Shown: positions 1 to 6,063, counted from the first letter of the stretch. The stretch is 10,703 nt of DNA from Savagea sp. (GCA_030147435.1 JASKZX010000098.1:1-10703), one strand, 5' to 3'. Made by a program: numbers and translations. Notes: generated from the sequence alone by a model not told the origin.

Positions 1-59
1 GTTGGCATTGATAATAATTCATCTAGCTTTTTTTGTTGTAAGTCTTTCTCATTTGTCAC
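1..59 (-). CDS. N-terminal fragment of the gene after xpaC, probably TelA/YaaN-like toxic anion resistance protein (partial)
   Basis: An open frame on the minus strand runs off the left edge and gives 19 residues, (M)TNEKDLQQKKLDELLSMP, if it starts at the GTG at 57-59. An AAGGGAG ribosome binding site lies 9 bases upstream of that GTG. An in-frame ATG at 66-68 directly abuts the same site and is therefore less likely. The start lies inside the end of xpaC (overlap of 11 bases), which suggests translational coupling. In Bacilli xpaC is commonly followed by a telA/yaaN gene, and the charged helical N-terminus is compatible with that family. The identity is inferred from context only, because too little sequence is present to show a domain. 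Confidence 0.5.
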   Translation of the reverse strand, partial: MTNEKDLQQKKLDELLSMP

Positions 60-711
60 TTCTATCATCTCCCTTAGTATTTTCAAGTAGTTTACGTTTT
101 TTTAATGAGACGTCTAAATAATCGAGATCTAGTTTTAACCGCTCAACATCTGTTGCACGAACACGTTTTAAATCGGTTTCTAATAATGCAGTAACATCCA
201 TTAGTTTATCACGCGCTTCTTGCAAAGCAATTTGCATATGAGCATCTCTTACCGGCTCTGCTGAAAGATCGGCATATGTTGTCATAATCGATACAGCGGT
301 ATCTAAATGGGCATAGAAAAACGTATCGACGTAATAAAATTTTTGAGGGTCTTTTTCTACATTTTGAATGATGCGTTCTGTTAATTGAACAATTTCATTC
401 ATTCGTTGAAACGAATAATTTGAACGAATATTTCGATAAGCAAACATGAGCTGACGTTTTTTACGACGAGCTTCTGTTAAGTGACGACGAATCTCTTGAT
501 ATTCTACTCTCGATAATCCTGCAGCTTCTGCCTCTCGTTTGTTTTGGAAAAAGTGACCGAGTTGAACAGTACCCCAATACGATAAAATCCAAGGAATCGT
601 TACTAAGAAAAATTGGCCATCACTTATATTAATCATCGTAATTAATACGACAATACTAACTGAAAATGCGATTAAATGGCGTGTAAAAAAATATTTTAAC
701 CGTTTTAACAT
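49..711 (-). CDS. xpaC: XpaC family protein (5-bromo-4-chloroindolyl phosphate hydrolysis family)
   Basis: This 220-residue protein resembles XpaC, a small membrane-associated family known mainly from a phenotype (hydrolysis of the indolyl phosphate dye); its true biochemical role is not established. The N-terminus is basic (MLKRLKYFFTRH) and is followed by two hydrophobic segments at about residues 13-29 and 33-54. The rest is a long, charged, helical region likely to lie in the cytoplasm, rich in Arg, Lys and Glu and likely to form coiled coils. I chose the ATG at 711 because AAGGAGG lies 8 bases upstream. A longer in-frame ATG at 762 has only a weak site touching it and sits just downstream of a TATACT -10-like box, so it would be nearly leaderless. 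The stop overlaps the start of the next gene, which suggests an operon like xpaC-telA (yaaN). Family assignment is by sequence resemblance and length. Confidence 0.8.
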   Translation of the reverse strand: MLKRLKYFFTRHLIAFSVSIVVLITMINISDGQFFLVTIPWILSYWGTVQLGHFFQNKREAEAAGLSRVEYQEIRRHLTEARRKKRQLMFAYRNIRSNYSFQRMNEIVQLTERIIQNVEKDPQKFYYVDTFFYAHLDTAVSIMTTYADLSAEPVRDAHMQIALQEARDKLMDVTALLETDLKRVRATDVERLKLDLDYLDVSLKKRKLLENTKGDDRSDK

Positions 712-719
712 ATTACTCG

Positions 720-726
720 CCTCCTT
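720..726 (-). promoter_or_regulatory. Ribosome binding site that sets the xpaC start
   Basis: AAGGAGG on the minus strand is a full match to the anti-Shine-Dalgarno sequence. It is 8 bases from the ATG at 711, whereas the upstream ATG at 762 lacks a properly spaced site. Confidence 0.8.
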
Positions 727-771
727 CTCTTTTGTACGTTTCAAATAAGTAAAAAGTTTCATCTCTTCTTT

Positions 772-777
772 AGTATA
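772..777 (-). promoter_or_regulatory. Candidate -10 box for the xpaC transcript
   Basis: TATACT on the minus strand is a near-consensus sigma-A -10 box. No good -35 hexamer lies 16-18 bases upstream (the best is TATCGG). Transcription would start near 765, giving a leader of about 55 bases to the ATG at 711. Confidence 0.35.
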
Positions 778-891
778 CGCTAATTTCTTTTTAACCGATA
801 TGAAAAAGCTAAGAGGGCGATCATGGAAACTCTATCGAATGTCCTAATTTTCAAAATAGAAAGCAAATATCATTTCAAAAATCAATATTTT

Positions 892-900
892 TGTTAGAAT
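892..900 (+). promoter_or_regulatory. Candidate extended -10 promoter for the DUF1033 gene
   Basis: TGTTAGAAT combines a TGn extension with a -10 box one base from TATAAT. The -35 region (TTTCAA at 873-878, spacer 16) is weak, as is common with an extended -10. It lies about 33 bases before the start codon at 933. The gap between xpaC and this gene (712-932) holds no other feature that I can support. Confidence 0.4.
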
Positions 901-932
901 AGAGTTGATTTAGTTTTAAAGGAGGACTTGAA

Positions 933-1271
933 ATGTTTGAAGTGATTTATATGAAAGCAGATTTCGAACCTTGGTGGATGTTTGAAGGTTGGGAAGAACA
1001 TATTGAAGATCGTACAGCTTTTACTTCTTTTGATGAAGCAGTGAATTATTTACAACAGACAGTCCAATCAATGAAAGCCCAGTATGAGTTTGTAGAAGCA
1101 AGAAAAAATTGTTATATTGCTTTTTGGACAGCAGCCGAACAATGTTTCTGTGAAGATTGTGATGATGATTTACAAACATATCATGGATTAATCTTTATGA
1201 AAGACGGTCAACCGCATCCTTTAGATTTAAAAGAACTTGTAGGGATTGAACAAAAAGAGACGAATTTTTAA
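933..1271 (+). CDS. DUF1033 family protein
   Basis: This 112-residue soluble protein opens with MFEVIYMKADFEPWWMFEGWEEHI. The pattern of an MKAD.EPWW.FEGWEE segment near the N-terminus is what I recognise as DUF1033, a small family of unknown function in Bacilli. It has no signal peptide or membrane helix and is acidic and aromatic-rich. A Cys cluster in the middle (CFCEDCDDD, about residues 75-83) could bind a metal, but three cysteines in a row of acids is not a defined motif. An AAAGGAGG site lies 7 bases before the ATG. The gene is divergent from xpaC. No terminator follows it, and the cold-shock promoter begins 8 bases after the stop, so some read-through into the csp leader is likely. 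Function unknown. Confidence 0.85.
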   Translation: MFEVIYMKADFEPWWMFEGWEEHIEDRTAFTSFDEAVNYLQQTVQSMKAQYEFVEARKNCYIAFWTAAEQCFCEDCDDDLQTYHGLIFMKDGQPHPLDLKELVGIEQKETNF

Positions 1272-1279
1272 GAAAGTGT

Positions 1280-1307
1280 TTGACAAATGAATTCATTGTG
1301 CTATAGT
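1280..1307 (+). promoter_or_regulatory. Strong sigma-A promoter of the cold-shock gene
   Basis: A perfect -35 TTGACA (1280-1285) and -10 TATAGT (1302-1307) are separated by 16 bases. A TG dinucleotide one base before the -10 box (1299-1300) makes it an extended -10. Transcription would begin near 1314 and give a leader of about 170 bases, typical in length for cold-shock mRNAs. Confidence 0.85.
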
Positions 1308-1370
1308 TAAGGTAATGAATGAGACGTAATAGAGACGGCTCACTAGCAATAGTATCACCGAAGTTAACGT

Positions 1371-1435
1371 ATTCACATATTATAAAAAGTGATCGGCGTT
1401 GTCGGTACTTTTTATAATATGTGAATTTTTCTTTT
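1371..1435 (+). promoter_or_regulatory. Long perfect hairpin with T-run in the cold-shock mRNA leader
   Basis: The arms 1371-1390 and 1407-1426 are perfectly complementary over 20 bases, with a 16-base loop (1391-1406). The stem is mostly A-U with only three G-C pairs, and TTTTTCTTTT follows directly. The layout resembles an intrinsic terminator, but it lies between the strong promoter and the csp start, so it could act as an attenuator or a temperature-sensitive RNA switch. The loop segment TCGGT (1402-1406) can also pair with ACCGA at 1357-1361, a possible alternative fold. The role is inferred; the inverted repeat is seen directly. Confidence 0.7.
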
Positions 1436-1484
1436 GCGACAAGTTCATGTATTACTAGCATTTATTATTTGGAGGTTTTTTCAC

Positions 1485-1685
1485 ATGAAACAAGGTACAG
1501 TTAAATGGTTCAACTCAGAAAAAGGTTACGGCTTCATCGAAGTTGAAGGCGAAGACGACGTTTTCGTACACTTCTCAGCTATTGAAGGAGAAGGCTTCAA
1601 AACTTTAGAAGACGGACAAGAAGTAGAATTTGAAGTTGTAGACGGCGACCGCGGTCCACAAGCTGCAAACGTAGTAAAACTTTAA
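1485..1685 (+). CDS. Cold-shock protein (CspA/CspB family)
   Basis: This 66-residue single cold-shock domain protein is the usual length for the family. It binds single-stranded RNA and DNA and acts as an RNA chaperone in the cytoplasm. The RNP1 motif K13-GYGFI and RNP2 motif V26-FVHF are intact, as is the opening [17 protein letters not shown]. The ATG at 1485 follows GGAGG by 9 bases. An in-frame extension back to 1434 would run through the leader and add nothing of the fold, so I reject it. The gene has its own promoter and a long structured leader, and it ends at a strong terminator. Codons look well adapted (for example GGT, GAC and TTC), which fits high expression. Bacilli usually carry several csp paralogues, so I do not assign a letter. 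Confidence 0.95.
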   Translation: MKQGTVKWFNSEKGYGFIEVEGEDDVFVHFSAIEGEGFKTLEDGQEVEFEVVDGDRGPQAANVVKL

Positions 1686-1697
1686 TTCTTACAACTC

Positions 1698-1736
1698 AAG
1701 ACACTCGAGAGTTTCTCTCGAGTGTCTTTTTATTTT
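1698..1736 (+). terminator. Intrinsic terminator of the cold-shock gene
   Basis: GACACTCGAGAG (1700-1711) pairs perfectly with CTCTCGAGTGTC (1715-1726) across a TTT loop. TTTTTATTTT follows. It is a strong GC-containing stem 14 bases after the stop codon. Confidence 0.93.
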
Positions 1737-1765
1737 GAAGATAAGTTCTATTTCAAATTCAGAAC

Positions 1766-1804
1766 TAAAAAAAGTGTGAAGAGCATAAAAGTCTTCACAC
1801 TTTT
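1766..1804 (-). terminator. Intrinsic terminator of the lipoprotein gene
   Basis: The arms 1770-1782 and 1792-1804 pair over 13 bases with a 9-base loop. On the minus strand the stem is followed by a run of seven T, as expected for the lipoprotein transcript. On the plus strand the downstream T-run is short, so the element works mainly in the minus direction. Confidence 0.88.
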
Positions 1805-1817
1805 ATGATGAAAACGA

Positions 1818-2546
1818 TCAATCTTTACTGATCGTCATTTCATCAATGACCCATTCGTTTACTTTTACTGTTTCTTCACCTTTTACTAGACGATCTGTTT
1901 GAGCGATCAATCCATAACCTTCTGCAAAGTAGCGTGTTGAAACTGTCTCTGCATCATCATCTGATTCGGATACAATCGTACTTTCTGTGATGACGACATT
2001 ATCAAATGTTTGTAAAGGTGTTTTTAATGTTTCATGTACAGCAATGACTTCTCCTAATCCTCCAACTTCATCTCCTTTATGTAAAGGAAACTGGAAAACG
2101 ACAGTTCCTTCTTTGAATGAACGAACTTCGTCTAAAGAAGGAAGAGGATCTTCTTTTTTGACAGATGCTTCATGAAGGCGGTAAATAATCCCTTCTTCTT
2201 CATCGATGCGATAAATCGTTTCGATGATTGCATCGTTTGTATCCATTCGCGAGATCACTGTTGCTTTACTGTATGGGCGAAAATATTGTACTGTGAGGCC
2301 TTTTTCATTTCCTTCTTTTTCAATGAAAGATTGACTCGTTCCGTCTTTAGGGAAAAAGTTTTCAGGTGTAATCGTCGCAAATGGTTTTTCTACTTCATTT
2401 TTATCGTCTTCTTTTTCTGTTTGCACAATGCCATTTTCTTCTACTCCCGGCATGAGTGTTTCTTTTTCAGCTTCATTTTCTCCGCTACATGCAGCGAGGC
2501 TCATCGCTAAAGCAATAGCGCTGAAAGTAAGTATTCTTTTTTTCAT
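1818..2546 (-). CDS. Putative lipoprotein, function unknown
   Basis: This 242-residue protein has a clear lipoprotein signal: a KKR start, a hydrophobic stretch, and the lipobox LAAC with the modified cysteine at residue 20. After lipidation it should be anchored on the outer face of the membrane. The stretch after the cysteine is acidic and low in complexity (about residues 21-55), a likely flexible tether. The rest is predicted beta-rich, with many alternating Val, Thr and Glu residues. I recognise no enzyme motif or named domain. The start at 2546 is supported by the signal peptide. The AAAGGA upstream is rather far away (12 bases), so initiation may be moderate. It has its own promoter (2588-2615) and terminator, so it is a single-gene unit divergent from the next gene. 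Confidence 0.85.
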   Translation of the reverse strand: MKKRILTFSAIALAMSLAACSGENEAEKETLMPGVEENGIVQTEKEDDKNEVEKPFATITPENFFPKDGTSQSFIEKEGNEKGLTVQYFRPYSKATVISRMDTNDAIIETIYRIDEEEGIIYRLHEASVKKEDPLPSLDEVRSFKEGTVVFQFPLHKGDEVGGLGEVIAVHETLKTPLQTFDNVVITESTIVSESDDDAETVSTRYFAEGYGLIAQTDRLVKGEETVKVNEWVIDEMTISKD

Positions 2547-2578
2547 CCGTAGTCGTCATCCTTTTTTCTGATTATTTT

Positions 2579-2618
2579 TTGAATGCAAGTATATCATAAG
2601 CATTCTTGAATGCAAGTA
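2579..2618. repeat. Repeated TTGAATGCAAGTA motif in the divergent promoter region
   Basis: TTGAATGCAAGTA occurs twice as an exact 13-base direct repeat (2579-2591 and 2606-2618; start-to-start distance 27). Between them GCATTC at 2600-2605 forms a 6-base palindrome with the second copy (GCATTC-TT-GAATGC). The arrangement could be an operator for a regulator of either divergent gene. The binding role is inferred. Confidence 0.55.
2588..2615 (-). promoter_or_regulatory. Promoter of the lipoprotein gene
   Basis: On the minus strand, TTGCAT (2610-2615) is followed after 16 bases by TATACT (2588-2593), a good sigma-A promoter. Both boxes touch the repeated TTGAATGCAAGTA motif, so a repressor binding the repeats would block it. 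Confidence 0.7.
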
Positions 2619-2634
2619 GTGATTCATTTATGGT
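2606..2634 (+). promoter_or_regulatory. Candidate promoter for the 188-residue protein gene
   Basis: TTGAAT (2606-2611) and TATGGT (2629-2634) are spaced by 17 bases. A start of transcription near 2641 would place the ribosome binding site at 2644-2649 almost at the 5' end and would exclude the GTG at 2638 as a start codon. The -35 box overlaps that of the minus-strand promoter. Confidence 0.4.
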
Positions 2635-2643
2635 GGAGTGAGG

Positions 2644-2654
2644 AAGGAGATGAT
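2644..2654 (+). promoter_or_regulatory. Ribosome binding site pointing to a TTG start
   Basis: AAGGAGATGAT matches the ideal AAGGAGGTGAT at 10 of 11 positions and is correctly spaced for the TTG at 2659, not for the ATG embedded in it at 2650. Confidence 0.6.
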
Positions 2655-2658
2655 AAGA

Positions 2659-3225
2659 TTGAGCGATTATTTAATGAAAATAGCGACTTGTCATTTAGAA
2701 CACGTATTACCGATGACAGAATCGATCGAACAGTTACTCACTCACTGTGATGATTTAATAGAAACAGCGAGTCAATCAGCGAAAAATGCTTTGCGTGAAA
2801 GAGATTTTATTCGTCACGAAAAAGAAGTCGACTTGATCCAACAGACCGCTGCGCTCGAAGAACAATTACGGAAATACCGAGGAGAACTTACCCTCGTCAC
2901 TCTTTACAATGATTGGCTTCATTTACGCCCTGTTAGCTACATCTGGCGGGGTGAAAAGACAACGATTGAAACATGGAAAGATATGTACATACAAATTGCT
3001 ACTCAACTTTATCAAGAGAACGAACAATCTTTTGAACAATATACTGTCACAGATGCAGCTTATAGTAAACAGAAAGAAGTAGTTCGTGGCCTCGTTGCTA
3101 TCGGACCATACTTTGTTAAAACATATAATAGCACACAAACGATTCGCCGATTAATCAAAGACTTATTCATCCATTTCGATGAAGACCCGATGCAGTTACT
3201 CATCTTTATCGAACCAAACAAATAA
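2659..3225 (+). CDS. Hypothetical protein, unrecognised
   Basis: I do not recognise this protein of 188 residues. It has no signal peptide or membrane helix, so it is probably cytoplasmic. The N-terminal half is strongly helical and charged (about residues 10-80, for example ERDFIRHEKEVDLIQQ and ALEEQLRKYRGEL), suggesting a helical bundle or coiled coil. The C-terminal part is mixed and ends in hydrophobic LLIFIEPNK. I place the start at the TTG at 2659 because AAGGAGATGAT, an almost perfect anti-Shine-Dalgarno match, lies 9 bases upstream. Two earlier in-frame starts exist, GTG at 2638 and ATG at 2650. The ATG directly abuts that site, and the GTG abuts GGTGGAG. It is a single gene, divergent from the lipoprotein and convergent with the ABC-F gene, with a shared bidirectional terminator. 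Confidence 0.8.
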   Translation: MSDYLMKIATCHLEHVLPMTESIEQLLTHCDDLIETASQSAKNALRERDFIRHEKEVDLIQQTAALEEQLRKYRGELTLVTLYNDWLHLRPVSYIWRGEKTTIETWKDMYIQIATQLYQENEQSFEQYTVTDAAYSKQKEVVRGLVAIGPYFVKTYNSTQTIRRLIKDLFIHFDEDPMQLLIFIEPNK

Positions 3226-3228
3226 ACG

Positions 3229-3268
3229 AAAAACATCCCTTCCATTTGATTACGGAAGGGATGTTTTT
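3229..3268. terminator. Bidirectional terminator between convergent genes
   Basis: AAAAACATCCCTTCC (3229-3243) and GGAAGGGATGTTTTT (3254-3268) form a perfect 15-base stem with a 10-base loop. A-tract and T-tract ends serve both strands, so it can stop the 188-residue gene (plus) and the ABC-F gene (minus). Confidence 0.92.
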
Positions 3269-3274
3269 GTACGA

Positions 3275-4879
3275 CTATTTATTTTCTAAAGCTAATTCGA
3301 CATACTCATCAAACGTCATCACTTTATCGAAAATTGTACCATCTTCTCGGATCTCGATAATCCGGTTTGCGATCGTATTAATGAACTGGTGGTCATGAGA
3401 TGTGAACACCATCGCTCCTTTAAAATCAACGAGACCGTTGTTTACCGCTTGAATCGATTCTAAATCTAAGTGGTTCGTCGGCTCATCAAGAAGTAAAACG
3501 TTCGCACCTGAAAGCATCGAACGAGAAAGCATACAACGTACTTTCTCTCCTCCTGATAAAACAGCAGGTGCTTTTTTCGCATCTTCTCCAGAAAACAACA
3601 TACGTCCTAAAAATCCACGAAGGAATGTTTCTGTCTCATCTTCTGGTGAAAATTGACGTAACCAGTCGACGAGTGTTCCTTTTTCGTCTGTAAAGAAGTG
3701 CCCGTGATCAAGAGGAATATACGTTTTCGTCGTCGTCACTCCCCATTTCACAGTACCTTCTGTCGGTTCTATCTCTTCTGCTAAGATGTCGAGAAGCGCT
3801 GTTTTCGCTAACGGGTTACCGAGTAAAATAATTTTATCTTCACGGTCCATCGTAAAACGGATATTGTCGAGCAATTTATTACCGTCTTCATCAACGTATG
3901 TGACACCGTCTAATGTCACGACATCATTTCCAATTTCGCGATTCATTTTAAAGTTCACATATGGATAACGGCGGCTTGATGGTTTAATATCTTCAAGCTC
4001 GATTTTTTCCAACGTTTTCTTACGACTCGTCGCTTGTTTCGACTTCGATGCGTTCGCACTGAAACGCGCGATAAAGTCTTGAAGTTCTTTCATTTTCTCT
4101 TCTTTTTTCTTATTTTGTTCTTGCGCAAGTTTTAATGCGAGTTGACTTGATTCGTACCAGAAATCATAGTTTCCAGCATACAATTGAATTTTTCCGAAAT
4201 CAAGGTCAGCAATATGCGTACAAACTGTATTTAAAAAGTGACGGTCGTGAGAAACGACGATAACGGTATTTTCAAAGTTCATTAAGAAGTCGTTTAACCA
4301 TTGAATCGCCGCTAAATCTAAATGGTTCGTCGGCTCGTCAAGAAGTAAGATATCAGGATTACCGAATAATGCTTGAGCGAGTAATACTTTCACTTTTTGA
4401 GACCCTGTTAATTCATTCATTTGAACGTGGTGAAGATCATCGGTAATGCCGAGACCTTGTAAAAGAATCGCCGCTTCAGATTCTGCTTCCCAACCGTTCA
4501 TTTCAGCGAACTCTCCTTCGAGCTCCGCTGCGCGCATGCCGTCATCTTCCGTCATATTTTCGCCTTTTGCATAAATTTCTTCTTTTTCTTTCATGACACG
4601 ATATAATTGCTCATACCCCATCATGACCGTATCGAGTACTTTTTCATCATCGTAAGCGAAGTGGTCTTGTTTTAACACAGCTAAACGATCGTCTGGATTC
4701 ATTACGACAGAACCTTCTTGTGGTTCAAGTTCTCCCGATAAAATTTTTAAAAACGTAGATTTCCCAGCACCATTGGCACCGATGAGCCCGTAACAATTTC
4801 CGGGGTTGAACTGAATATTGACATCTTCAAATAATTTACGGTCGCCGAAGCGTAAACCGACATTTTGTACTGCTAACAT
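3275..4879 (-). CDS. ykpA: ABC-F family ATPase, YkpA/YbiT type
   Basis: This protein of 534 residues has two ABC ATPase domains on one chain and no membrane segments, the layout of ABC-F proteins, which act on the ribosome. The first domain has Walker A GANGAGKS (34-41), a signature degenerate to LTGSQ (157-161), and Walker B LLLDEPTNHLD with D181 and E182. The linker (about residues 255-300) is a charged helical hairpin rich in Lys and Glu, as in the tRNA-interacting linker of the family. The second domain has an altered Walker A, GNPLAKTA (354-361), an intact signature LSGGE (441-445) and Walker B D465-E466 in LLLDEPTNHLD. Length and linker fit YkpA/YbiT rather than the antibiotic-resistance branches. 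I chose the ATG at 4879 because AAAGGAG lies 10 bases upstream; an ATG-led extension back to 4921 lacks such a site. It appears to be a single-gene unit. Confidence 0.9.
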   Translation of the reverse strand: MLAVQNVGLRFGDRKLFEDVNIQFNPGNCYGLIGANGAGKSTFLKILSGELEPQEGSVVMNPDDRLAVLKQDHFAYDDEKVLDTVMMGYEQLYRVMKEKEEIYAKGENMTEDDGMRAAELEGEFAEMNGWEAESEAAILLQGLGITDDLHHVQMNELTGSQKVKVLLAQALFGNPDILLLDEPTNHLDLAAIQWLNDFLMNFENTVIVVSHDRHFLNTVCTHIADLDFGKIQLYAGNYDFWYESSQLALKLAQEQNKKKEEKMKELQDFIARFSANASKSKQATSRKKTLEKIELEDIKPSSRRYPYVNFKMNREIGNDVVTLDGVTYVDEDGNKLLDNIRFTMDREDKIILLGNPLAKTALLDILAEEIEPTEGTVKWGVTTTKTYIPLDHGHFFTDEKGTLVDWLRQFSPEDETETFLRGFLGRMLFSGEDAKKAPAVLSGGEKVRCMLSRSMLSGANVLLLDEPTNHLDLESIQAVNNGLVDFKGAMVFTSHDHQFINTIANRIIEIREDGTIFDKVMTFDEYVELALENK

Positions 4880-4912
4880 GTAAAGCATTCTCCTTTTAAT
4901 TGCGATGCGCTC

Positions 4913-4918
4913 ATTATA
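4913..4918 (-). promoter_or_regulatory. Candidate -10 box for the ABC-F gene
   Basis: TATAAT on the minus strand is a perfect -10 consensus. I see no good -35 hexamer at the right distance. It lies 33 bases before the ATG at 4879, and transcription beginning downstream of it also argues against the longer start at 4921. Confidence 0.45.
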
Positions 4919-4978
4919 CACGAAAGGGCCTCAAAAGTCCGTTAAAATTCATCGATTTTTGAAACAACATGAAGCATT

Positions 4979-5007
4979 TTGAACAAATAGTATGACTATA
5001 CTATAAT
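4979..5007 (+). promoter_or_regulatory. Sigma-A-like promoter of the LCP operon
   Basis: TTGAAC (4979-4984) and a perfect TATAAT (5002-5007) are separated by 17 bases. It lies about 88 bases before the LCP start codon and upstream of a second, ECF-type promoter. Confidence 0.65.
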
Positions 5008-5026
5008 AGACAAGCATTGACAGAAA

Positions 5027-5054
5027 GGGAACTTCTCAAAAAGGGGAACGTCTA
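5027..5054 (+). promoter_or_regulatory. ECF-sigma-like promoter (SigM/SigX/SigW type) of the LCP operon
   Basis: GGGAAC (5027-5032) is followed after 16 bases by CGTCTA (5049-5054). An AAC-type -35, a 16-base spacer and CGTC are the hallmarks of extracytoplasmic-function sigma factors that respond to cell-wall stress in Bacillus, especially SigM. LCP genes in B. subtilis are controlled by such factors, so the context fits. The assignment to a particular sigma factor is inference. Confidence 0.6.
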
Positions 5055-5094
5055 TACATAGTATGTAAGAGTTTTGTTTAGGAGGTGTCGCCTG

Positions 5095-6063
5095 ATGGCT
5101 AAAAAAAGAACACGCAGAACACGTAAAAAAAGACGACTATGTCGCTGGGTAGCATTACTATTTGTAGCAGGCATTGCCGTCATAGGCACATACATTATGA
5201 CACAATATGAAAAAGGGAAGTTGAGTGTCGAAGGAGCTTCTTTTTCTGAAGACTTTACCGGAGACGTGCACGAACCGACGAGTCCAGAAGTAGAAAACTT
5301 TTTATTACTCGGAGTCGATGATGACGGCACAGACACATATCGAACGGATACGATGATGGTCGCGTCATGGGATAAAAAAGACGGATCGGTGAAATTGATT
5401 TCATTTATGAGAGATATTTATGCCGTCATACCGGGACATGATGCGCACAAACTAAATGCAGCATATGCATTAGGTGGCGTGCAAACATTGAAAGATACGT
5501 TAACGAGCATGTTTGACTTACCGATTCATCATTACGTCCTCGTCGATTTTGAACGTTTCGAACAAATTATCGATATCGCATTTCCAGAAGGAGTCGAAAT
5601 TGACGTCGAAAAAGATATGTCTTATCGAATCGGTGTCGACTTACGTGAAGGAAACCAACGATTAAACGGAAAAGAATTGCTCGGCTATGCGCGATTCCGT
5701 GCAGATGATGAAGGAGATTTTGGTCGTGTGCGTCGTCAACAACAAGTCATTCAAGCAGTGAAAGATGAAGCGTTAAATGTATATACATTACCGCAACTTC
5801 CACAAGCATTAGGGGCTGTATCACAACTTGTTGCAACCGACTTAACGACGAAAGAACAACTATCAAAAGCGATGGCTTATGCCGTTCAATCAAAAAATAC
5901 GATTGAAACATTACGTATACCCGTAGAAGATGGATTCGAACACCGTCGCGATCCTGCACTCGGTTGGGTCATCGATGTCGATGCTTATAAAAATAAAGAA
6001 GCAATTGAAGCGTTTTTAAATGGAGAATATAGGGAATACGAAAAAGAAGAATCGACTCACTAA
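5095..6063 (+). CDS. LytR-CpsA-Psr (LCP) family cell-wall polymer transferase
   Basis: This 322-residue protein attaches teichoic acid or other polymers from lipid carriers to peptidoglycan, acting outside the membrane. It has a very basic N-terminus (residues 2-17), one membrane anchor (about 18-36), then an LCP domain. Visible conserved features are LLLGVDDD..TYRTDTMM with R83 and D85, FMRD with R106 and D107, KLNAAYALGG, and Y198-ARFR followed by D208-FGRVRRQQ with R211 and R213. These residues bind the pyrophosphate and metal in known LCP structures. The ATG at 5095 has AGGAGG 9 bases upstream; an alternative TTG 21 bases earlier precedes the ribosome binding site and is rejected. It resembles TagT/TagU/TagV and YvhJ of B. 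subtilis, but the member cannot be named. It is the first gene of an operon with the AI-2E-family gene 12 bases downstream. Confidence 0.92.
   Translation: MAKKRTRRTRKKRRLCRWVALLFVAGIAVIGTYIMTQYEKGKLSVEGASFSEDFTGDVHEPTSPEVENFLLLGVDDDGTDTYRTDTMMVASWDKKDGSVKLISFMRDIYAVIPGHDAHKLNAAYALGGVQTLKDTLTSMFDLPIHHYVLVDFERFEQIIDIAFPEGVEIDVEKDMSYRIGVDLREGNQRLNGKELLGYARFRADDEGDFGRVRRQQQVIQAVKDEALNVYTLPQLPQALGAVSQLVATDLTTKEQLSKAMAYAVQSKNTIETLRIPVEDGFEHRRDPALGWVIDVDAYKNKEAIEAFLNGEYREYEKEESTH

Noticed and set aside
1195..1461. Minus-strand open frame of 88 codons over the DUF1033 end and the csp leader
   Set aside because: It has no ribosome binding site, crosses the csp promoter and the 20-bp hairpin, and its product resembles nothing known. 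The hairpin and promoter explain this stretch better.
2172..2510. Plus-strand open frame of 112 codons antisense to the lipoprotein gene
   Set aside because: The product is Phe/Cys-rich low-quality sequence mirroring the coding frame of the lipoprotein. There is no ribosome binding site, and the lipoprotein has a clear signal peptide, promoter and terminator.
5017..5022. Perfect TTGACA as a -35 box before the LCP gene
   Set aside because: There is no acceptable -10 box 16-18 bases downstream (the sequence there is AAGGGG). The nearby TTGAAC/TATAAT and GGGAAC/CGTC pairs are better promoters.
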